Source: an uncultured Oscillospiraceae bacterium (lineage in GTDB: Bacteria > Bacillota > Clostridia > Oscillospirales > Oscillospiraceae). Taken from it: DNA of 10,096 bases. The notes beneath the pieces are model-generated. The model saw only the letters and a list, made by a program, of their open reading frames with translations, was not told the origin of the DNA and did no database searches. The translations under genes and the position numbers were made by a program. This document shows, piece by piece, positions 6,319-10,096 of this stretch. The stretch lies in assembly GCA_910584285.1 (NCBI GenBank), contig CAJTYK010000060.1, forward strand, positions 1-10,096. Direction: 5' to 3'. Numbering within the stretch: position 1 is the first letter of the stretch; every line of letters begins with the position of its first letter.

Positions 6319-6666
6319 TCACGCCTCCTTGATGTACTCGGCCAGGTGCTCGAAGTCCTCCGCGAAGAAGGTCAGCGAGCCCAGAATGGGCACGTCAATC
6401 TTCACCCCGGTATCCGGCAAGGTCTGTTTGACCGCCGCCAGGAGCCCGTCCAAGTCCAGGTTGCCGTCCTCGTCCATCGCGCCCATCTGGGCCAGCACGG
6501 GGTGGGCCGCGTACTGCTGGACGTTCTTGTGGACGGCGTAGGCTGCGCCGGAGAGGAAGGCCACCTTTTTCAGCTGCCCGTTGGGCACGTTGACCGGGAT
6601 CTGGGGTGCCAGCTCCGCATCGATGTACTTGACGGCGCCGGCCTCAATTTGTTTGATGGTTACCAT
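6319..6666 (-). CDS. hypothetical phage protein, 115 aa
   Basis: Function unknown. AGGAGG (6677-6672) stands 5 nt before the ATG at 6666. The N-terminus MVTIKQIEAGAVKYIDAELAPQ is familiar from small proteins near the lysis/tail-end genes of Firmicutes prophages. A region around residues 35-60 (FLSGAAYAVHKNVQQYAAHPVL) is mildly hydrophobic, and the C-terminal part (VKIDVPILGSLTFFAEDFEHLAEYI) looks like a compact alpha/beta fold. There is no clear membrane helix, signal peptide or catalytic motif. It overlaps functionally with the downstream 81-aa gene by tight coupling and follows the Cys-rich 214-aa gene after two hairpins. Confidence 0.78.
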   Translation of the reverse strand: MVTIKQIEAGAVKYIDAELAPQIPVNVPNGQLKKVAFLSGAAYAVHKNVQQYAAHPVLAQMGAMDEDGNLDLDGLLAAVKQTLPDTGVKIDVPILGSLTFFAEDFEHLAEYIKEA

Positions 6667-6684
6667 GTCTGCCTCCTAACGTCT

Positions 6685-6713
6685 CCGGGGAGGGAGGCGG
6701 CCTCCCTCCCCGG
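6685..6713 (-). terminator. G/C-rich hairpin before the 115-aa gene (terminator-like or processing site)
   Basis: CCGGGGAGGGAGG (6685-6697) pairs perfectly with CCTCCCTCCCCGG (6701-6713) around a 3-nt loop. There is no T-run after it on the minus strand, and the ribosome site of the 115-aa gene starts 7 nt further on. It may be a partial terminator, an RNase stop, or a ribosome-site structure. Confidence 0.5.
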
Positions 6714-6722
6714 GCGGGAATC

Positions 6723-6747
6723 ATTTGTGCCCGAATTGGGCACAAAT
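6723..6747 (-). terminator. hairpin directly after the 214-aa gene
   Basis: A perfect 10-bp inverted repeat, ATTTGTGCCC (6723-6732) and GGGCACAAAT (6738-6747), with a 5-nt loop, begins one base after the stop codon of the 214-aa gene. On the minus strand it is followed by GATT rather than a full T-run. With the next hairpin it forms a double structure between two genes of the same operon. Confidence 0.55.
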
Positions 6748-6748
6748 C

Positions 6749-7393
6749 TCAGCCCCCGCAGTCGCAGCACTGGGCGGGCAGCGGGTTGTAGGTGGTCTGG
6801 GTGCGGGTGGTGGTGCCGGTGGTCACAGACGCCACCTGGATGGGATAGAACGTCTGGTTGACGTAGTTGATGATGGTGTCATCGGCGCACTTGCGCTCGC
6901 GGCGCTCGCACTCCAGCGCGGCGGACTGCTTTTCACAGCAGCAGTCCAGACGCTCCTGGAGCAGCTGGAAGCTGTCCTTGGTGGCCTGGTTCTTGACGTC
7001 CTGTTCGCCCTGCTTGGCCTCGATGGCACGGAAGCGCCCATCGACGTACTTGTACAGCTCCAGCATCTTCTGGTCTCCGTAGGTGTTGGCGTCCCGCAGG
7101 GCGATCTGGGAATCCTTGGCCGCGATCTCCTGCACCAGACGCATCTCCCGCTGGGTGACGGGGTCGCAGTCGCTGCCGCAGGGCGCGGCGCCGCGTCCCC
7201 GCAGGTAGTCCGCCATCACCATGGCGGACACCATATCATTGCTGCACCCGGAGTTGCGGTTGTTGTTGAACAGACCGCCCAGGCCGGCCAGGCCGCCCAT
7301 CGCGTTGATGACGCCCAGGGACAGCCCGGCGATACCCGTACCCAGACCGGCGCCCGCGACGCCCTTGCTGGCGTATTCCTTGTTGATTACCAT
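6749..7393 (-). CDS. Cys-rich phage-associated protein, 214 aa
   Basis: Function unknown; similar proteins with the pattern RLVQEIAAKDSQIALRDANTY...MLELYKYVDGRFRAIE occur in gut Firmicutes phages and prophages (recalled, not searched). AAGGAGG lies 8 nt before the ATG at 7393. Residues 11-42 are a Gly/Ala/Leu-rich hydrophobic stretch that could cross or insert in a membrane. Residues about 80-150 are a helical, probably coiled-coil region. Eleven cysteines are clustered: 50, 72, 76, the triplet 151-153, 162, 169, then QCCDCGG at the C-terminus. That spacing suggests metal binding or disulfides. It follows the endolysin gene, so it is probably a late gene, perhaps virion- or envelope-associated. 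Confidence 0.8.
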   Translation of the reverse strand: MVINKEYASKGVAGAGLGTGIAGLSLGVINAMGGLAGLGGLFNNNRNSGCSNDMVSAMVMADYLRGRGAAPCGSDCDPVTQREMRLVQEIAAKDSQIALRDANTYGDQKMLELYKYVDGRFRAIEAKQGEQDVKNQATKDSFQLLQERLDCCCEKQSAALECERRERKCADDTIINYVNQTFYPIQVASVTTGTTTRTQTTYNPLPAQCCDCGG

Positions 7394-7447
7394 AGTTATC
7401 CTCCTTATGTATATGTATTTTGGTTTGATTTATCCCCAGACGGGGCC

Positions 7448-7475
7448 TTAGTGCTGCATTGGACTCACCTCCTTT
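7448..7475 (-). promoter_or_regulatory. near-perfect ribosome site with a 3-codon ORF (Met-Gln-His-stop)
   Basis: On the minus strand AAAGGAGGTGA (7475-7465), fully complementary to the 16S 3' end, lies 5 nt before ATG-CAG-CAC-TAA (7459-7448). The ORF sits in the leader of the 214-aa gene, 14 nt after the endolysin stop and 54 nt before the next start. It is too short for a normal protein, so it is either a leader mini-ORF or the stranded site of a lost gene. A CCCC/GGGG hairpin (7434-7445) follows it. Confidence 0.5.
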
Positions 7476-7488
7476 CGACGGCGGAGCG

Positions 7489-7680
7489 TCAGTCCAGCTT
7501 CCCCATCTTATCCAGCGTAGTCAGCACCCTGCAATACTCCTCCGAGATGTTGAGTACATTGTCCTCCAGGCTGTCGGGATCCGGGTCGCTGCGCCCCACC
7601 AGCGCCCCCCGCTCCATCAGCTTCCGGATGGTGGGCTTGTAGCTGTCCGCCACATCGCCCAGCCGCGCATAGTAAACCAT
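7489..7680 (-). other. probable internal in-frame start: free C-terminal domain of the endolysin
   Basis: AAGGAGG (7695-7689) stands 8 nt before an in-frame ATG at 7680, exactly at the border between the acidic linker and the last domain. Translation would give 63 residues starting MVYYARLGDVADSYKP. Some endolysins (for example CD27L and CTP1L of clostridial phages, Lys170 of an enterococcal phage) are known to produce their binding domain from internal starts and assemble it with the full enzyme. The site is seen directly; its use is inferred. It could instead reflect an ancient fusion of two neighbouring genes. Confidence 0.55.
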
Positions 7681-8607
7681 GTCGTCGTCCTCCTTGTCGT
7701 TTCTGTCGTTGCTGCCATCCACCGCCGGGATGGCCTCGGCCCGCAGGTAGGCGGCGCTGACGTACCCCGTGAGCGTCCCGGAGGCCACCAGCAGCCAGTC
7801 CCCGGTGCAGTACCCATAGCACACCGCCTGGGCCCCGGGGAGCAGCCTGCCCAGCACCTGCTTGTCCATGCCCGCGCCCGCCCGGACGTTGAGCCAGCCC
7901 TCCGCCGTCACCGTGTACGTCCCGGCCTTGGCCTTGTCGCAGCCAGCGGCGGGCTCCAGAGCCACCGGCTCCGGCTTCCGGCCCAGCTCTGCCGCCACGT
8001 CCGCCCGGAAGTCGTCCATGCTCCTGCCAAACTTGGGGAACCAGTGCAGCACGTCCCCGTGGTTGGAGGCGATGCCCCGGCGGCAGCCCTCCTGGTGGCA
8101 GATCACCACCCCGTCCGCCAGCGGGTCAAGGCCGTACTCCTTGCACAGCATGGCGGTCAGCTCCACCGCCTCCCGGTACACCTTGCCGAAGTAGACCGGA
8201 TCGGTCAGCCCATCTTCGCAGATCTCGAAGGAGATGTGGGTGTCGTTGGCGCTGCGCCCGCTGGAGCCGTCCCCGGCGTGCCAGCCCCTCCAGTTCCAGG
8301 GCAGGGTCTGGGCCGTGGCGATGGAGCCGTCCGCCAGCTTCCCGATAAAGCCATGCACGCAGGCCTGGAGCGGCACCCACTTGCCCTTGACCCACTGCCC
8401 CTCCCGGTTCCAGTCATTGGTGTTTTTATTGACGCCCAGCTGAGACAGCAGCTCCGCCCGCCCCGGCGTGGAGGCCACAGGCTGGACATACCGCCTCAGT
8501 GCGGGGTTGTTGGCCGCGGTGGAGTGCACCATGACCCCCTTGGGGCGTATGGTGCGCCCCGCTTTATAGCAGCGGTTGGCGGTGAGCAGGCACTTCAGCA
8601 GCTTCAT
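7489..8607 (-). CDS. phage endolysin: N-acetylmuramoyl-L-alanine amidase with SH3 and C-terminal binding domain
   Basis: This 372-aa enzyme cuts the bond between N-acetylmuramic acid and the peptide stem of the cell wall, releasing phage. Residues about 20-205 are an Amidase_2 (PGRP-like, zinc) domain: PKGVMVHSTAANNP gives the first zinc histidine (H28), WNWRGWHAG and ISFEICED form the groove, and ASNHGDVLHWF (H183, H188) supplies further ligands. Residues 230-290 are a bacterial SH3 domain (WLNVRAGAGMDKQVLGRL...GYVSAAYL). After an acidic linker (DRNDKEDDD), residues 310-372 form a small domain (KPTIRKLMERGALVG...VLNISEEYCRVLTTLDKMG) seen at the ends of clostridial phage endolysins, probably a wall-binding module. 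The start at 8607 overlaps the holin stop as ATGA, with AGGAGG 4 nt upstream. There is no signal peptide, as expected with a holin. An internal start may yield the last domain alone. Confidence 0.94.
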   Translation of the reverse strand: MKLLKCLLTANRCYKAGRTIRPKGVMVHSTAANNPALRRYVQPVASTPGRAELLSQLGVNKNTNDWNREGQWVKGKWVPLQACVHGFIGKLADGSIATAQTLPWNWRGWHAGDGSSGRSANDTHISFEICEDGLTDPVYFGKVYREAVELTAMLCKEYGLDPLADGVVICHQEGCRRGIASNHGDVLHWFPKFGRSMDDFRADVAAELGRKPEPVALEPAAGCDKAKAGTYTVTAEGWLNVRAGAGMDKQVLGRLLPGAQAVCYGYCTGDWLLVASGTLTGYVSAAYLRAEAIPAVDGSNDRNDKEDDDMVYYARLGDVADSYKPTIRKLMERGALVGRSDPDPDSLEDNVLNISEEYCRVLTTLDKMGKLD

Positions 8608-9080
8608 GTGTCCTCCTCCCCGCCCAGCTTGTCCCCCGCCGCATCCACCGCGTCCTTGCCCAGGGCCAGCAGCTTTTTCAGCCATTTGGGCACCGGGGCG
8701 CCCATCACCGCGGCATTCTCCACCATGCTGCCCAGCTCCGTCACAATGTACCACACCAGCACCACCGGGCACACCAGCCCGGTATACTCCACCGGCAGCG
8801 CCACCAACGGCAGGTTGGCCAGCACCGTGGCCAGCAGCAGATCCGTGCCCGCCGCCACCAGCACCACCACGATCATCCCGCATTTGTGCCAGATGCCGTC
8901 CCGGGCCCGGCCGCTCGACCACTGGCCCGCCCTGGCCGCCGCCAGAGAGCCGGTGACGTAGTCCAGCACCATGCACACCACCCAGCCCGCCACCAGCCAG
9001 CCCATCCAGCCCCACAGCCCGGTGAGCAGGCCCAGCAGCGCGGCCACCGCTGCTTTGATCTGATTGATTGTCTTTTCCAT
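8604..9080 (-). CDS. phage holin, Phage_holin_4 (Cph1/TcdE-like) family
   Basis: A 158-aa membrane protein that makes the holes through which the endolysin reaches the wall. It has three to four hydrophobic segments (about residues 12-48, 66-90, 96-118), the family signature VLDYVTGSLAA (38-48) and GIWHKCGMIVVVLVAAGTDLLL, and a charged C-terminal tail (WLKKLLALGKDAVDAAGDKLGGEED). The ATG at 9080 is preferred because AGGAGG lies 7 nt upstream; the in-frame codon at 9101 would precede that site. It overlaps the endolysin by ATGA, the usual holin-lysin arrangement. No promoter was recognised upstream; the sequence beyond about 9117 looks foreign to the cassette. Confidence 0.92.
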   Translation of the reverse strand: MEKTINQIKAAVAALLGLLTGLWGWMGWLVAGWVVCMVLDYVTGSLAAARAGQWSSGRARDGIWHKCGMIVVVLVAAGTDLLLATVLANLPLVALPVEYTGLVCPVVLVWYIVTELGSMVENAAVMGAPVPKWLKKLLALGKDAVDAAGDKLGGEEDT

Positions 9081-9121
9081 TGTTAAGCCTCCTAAAATCA
9101 AGTTTGACTTTTCGCATCCTA

Positions 9122-9463
9122 GTTTATGAGGGTGACGATTTTTTAAGCGCTGCGCTTATGTTAATGTTTCTCAAACTGGCTGCTGACCCTAAATCTATAA
9201 ATCAACTGTTGCGATTGTATTTGCCCGAGAATCAAAGTCTTGTAGTTTGCTGTTTAAGTGTTGCTGAAGCTATTTCCCAAATTGGCTATAACGATCCCGA
9301 ATCTGCATTTGAGTCACTTGCCTGTCTTTTCGGAACCTTTAATTTATTTGCAACTCACTATATTATTTTTCGGGGCAAGGAGTATACTGATTTCGTTTCT
9401 GCTGAACTGGATTATCCAGGCACCCGTATCGTACTTCCGCCAACCGCTGCTTCTGGAGGTTAA
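9122..9463 (+). pseudogene. AT-richer, protein-like ORF without start signals (probable gene fragment)
   Basis: About 113 codons read as a plausible protein (KLAADPKSINQLLRLYLPEN, VVCCLSVAEAISQIGYNDPESAFESL, FATHYIIFRGKEY) with many T-ending codons, unlike the GC-rich neighbours. I do not recognise the family. In-frame ATGs at 9158 and 9164 have no ribosome site, and upstream the frame runs into the holin leader on the other strand, so the 5' end appears lost. Its stop is at 9463, which is also where the opposing 70-aa gene stops looking conserved. It may be a transferred fragment or, less likely, a weakly translated gene. Confidence 0.4.
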
Positions 9464-9575
9464 TCCTTGCACCGCAATAGAGGCACGACATCGTAGATGG
9501 ATCTTCTTCGCACGCACACCACAAGTGATAATCCGTTCTTTTGGGTGGCTGCATAGCCGTATTGGTGAAACTCAT
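9363..9575 (-). CDS. small zinc-ribbon-like protein, 70 aa, 3' end possibly replaced
   Basis: Function unknown. AAGGAGG (9590-9584) stands 8 nt before the ATG at 9575 and overlaps the stop codon of the preceding 30-aa ORF, so the two are coupled. Residues 20-35 hold CAC-(9)-CLYCG, a pattern that can bind zinc. Residues after about 37 (NLQKQRLAEVRYGCLDNPVQQ) are antisense to the plus-strand ORF ending at 9463 and look like random extension, so the original gene probably ended or continued differently. It resembles the small zinc-ribbon proteins common in accessory parts of phages. Confidence 0.55.
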   Translation of the reverse strand: MSFTNTAMQPPKRTDYHLWCACEEDPSTMSCLYCGARINLQKQRLAEVRYGCLDNPVQQKRNQYTPCPEK

Positions 9576-9588
9576 TCAGTTTCCCTCC

Positions 9589-9681
9589 TTAGTAATTTTC
9601 ATCCGGTTTCCACACCCTCCAGGCTCCAGGCGTAGTCGCCTGGAGTCTTTCCTTTATTTCCTGGATTCTCTGTGTGTCCAT
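9589..9681 (-). CDS. 30-aa ORF with an ATPGxW-type motif
   Basis: The protein begins MDTQRIQEIKERLQATTPGA and ends WRVWKPDENY. It resembles the N-terminus of a widespread phage protein family of the form 'EIRERLEAATPGPW' (recalled, not searched), here cut to 30 residues. The ribosome site is weak: AAAAGGGG lies 10 nt before the ATG. The TAA stop is embedded in the AAGGAGG of the 70-aa gene. It lies in the gap between two zinc-ribbon-like genes, same strand. It could be a genuine short protein or a truncated copy. Confidence 0.45.
   Translation of the reverse strand: MDTQRIQEIKERLQATTPGAWRVWKPDENY
9624..9645. repeat. hairpin inside the 30-aa ORF
   Basis: CTCCAGGCG (9624-9632) and CGCCTGGAG (9637-9645) form a perfect 9-bp stem with a TAGT loop. 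On the plus strand it is followed by TCTTTCCTTTATTT, which makes it terminator-like for plus-strand transcripts such as one from the ORF ending at 9463. On the minus strand it lies in coding sequence. Confidence 0.5.
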
Positions 9682-9748
9682 AAATGTACTACCCCTTTTC
9701 TCCATACGTCTCTCTGACCCACGGAGAGTATGTTGCGTTTTTTACTCC

Positions 9749-9970
9749 TCAGAATACCGATAGGAGCACTTTTCCCGGACAGTCAGGCGGCGAATACATT
9801 TCTTGGCAACTGTGGTCATCCGGATCGCGAATGATCAGTTGGCCGCATTTCACACACCATATTGCGAAAGGGCTAATCCTGTCCGCCGGCACATACTCAT
9901 GGTTGCATATTCTTATTGTTGTCCGCTCCTGTTCTGATATGGGGCGGACATCTATTTTATGTGTGTTCAT
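9749..9970 (-). CDS. small zinc-ribbon-like protein, 73 aa
   Basis: Function unknown. GGGAGGG (9985-9979) lies 8 nt before the ATG at 9970, which is 16 nt after the stop of the upstream membrane-protein gene. Residues 22-42 read CNHEYVPADRISPFAIWCVKCG; the C-x-H ... W-C-x-K-C-G pattern is a typical treble-clef or zinc-ribbon style site of short phage and host proteins. The C-terminal part has two further cysteines (HSCQEMYSPPDCPG). Base use is more AT-rich than the cassette on either side. Confidence 0.7.
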   Translation of the reverse strand: MNTHKIDVRPISEQERTTIRICNHEYVPADRISPFAIWCVKCGQLIIRDPDDHSCQEMYSPPDCPGKVLLSVF

Positions 9971-9986
9971 CGCTGTTGCCCTCCCA

Positions 9987-10096
9987 TCAAAAAATCCGAT
10001 ACCTGGGCCTCTCCCCGCCGCACAGCCAGTAGTCCAGCCAATCGAAGCCCACGATCACCGGCCCCGCCAGCAGGCACCACAGCCCCGCGTACAGCG
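9987..10096 (-). CDS. C-terminal end of a membrane protein (5' part outside window)
   Basis: The last 35 residues are visible: a hydrophobic segment (LYAGLWCLLAGPVIVGFDWL) followed by DYWLCGGERPRYRIF and TGA at 9989-9987. This frame is chosen because it gives a sensible membrane helix, whereas the frame ending at the next start reads as an arginine/glycine-rich shadow. It is the first visible gene of the minus-strand cassette. Function unknown. Confidence 0.6.
   Translation of the reverse strand, partial: LYAGLWCLLAGPVIVGFDWLDYWLCGGERPRYRIF

Noticed and set aside
5972..6541. Plus-strand ORFs of 134-210 aa over the small phage genes
   Set aside because: Shadows of minus-strand genes that have clear ribosome sites and coupled starts.
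6725..8961. Plus-strand ORFs of 305 and 500 aa over the 214-aa, endolysin and holin genes
   Set aside because: Antisense shadows; the minus strand encodes recognisable amidase and holin domains.
8608..9117. N-terminal extension of the endolysin frame to 9117
   Set aside because: It is the holin gene read in another frame; the ATGA overlap and ribosome site place the start at 8607.
9141..9159. TTTTTTAAGCGCTGCGCTT as a terminator
   Set aside because: The T-run precedes rather than follows the short stem on the plus strand, and the minus strand has only A after it.
5879..10096. CRISPR array, insertion sequence, retron or abortive-infection system in the phage region
   Set aside because: No spaced direct repeats, transposase, reverse transcriptase or toxin-antitoxin pair could be recognised on either strand.

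Overview
The window looks like chromosomal DNA of a GC-rich gut Firmicute, most likely Oscillospiraceae (Flavonifractor/Lawsonibacter-like). That placement is inferred from GC-rich codon use, strong AGGAGG ribosome sites, a clostridial-type PurA and the style of the phage genes; no ribosomal marker is present.

Left part (1-5878) is host core. It holds the 3' part of aspartate kinase (lysC) with its terminator, then purA with its own promoter and a structured leader. A large uncharacterised gene (2563-4128) follows purA. A bidirectional terminator and a palindromic intergenic element separate it from a convergent CPA2-type cation:proton antiporter (minus strand, 4308-5597). A tRNA-Arg(CCG) gene with a clear promoter and an 18-bp-stem terminator closes this part.

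Right part (about 6072-10096) is phage-derived and reads entirely on the minus strand toward the tRNA. From the right edge: a partial membrane protein, two small Cys-rich zinc-ribbon-like proteins with a 30-aa ATPGxW-type protein between them, a holin, an amidase endolysin with SH3 and C-terminal binding domains, a Cys-rich 214-aa protein, and two small proteins of 115 and 81 aa. The lysis genes overlap by ATGA. No integrase or structural gene lies inside the window, so prophage versus remnant cannot be decided. A short AT-richer stretch (about 9118-9463) carrying an opposite-strand ORF without a start site seems to have been dropped between the second zinc-ribbon gene and the holin.

A recurring theme is one gene giving two proteins by internal in-frame initiation. 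lysC has a ribosome site and ATG at the position expected for an ACT-only beta subunit (162 aa). The endolysin has a strong ribosome site in its linker that would release its 63-aa C-terminal domain alone. Other points of interest are a 3-codon ORF behind a near-perfect ribosome site, two stacked hairpins inside the phage cassette, and a sodium-decarboxylase-like IIGGSDGPT motif in the unknown 521-aa protein.
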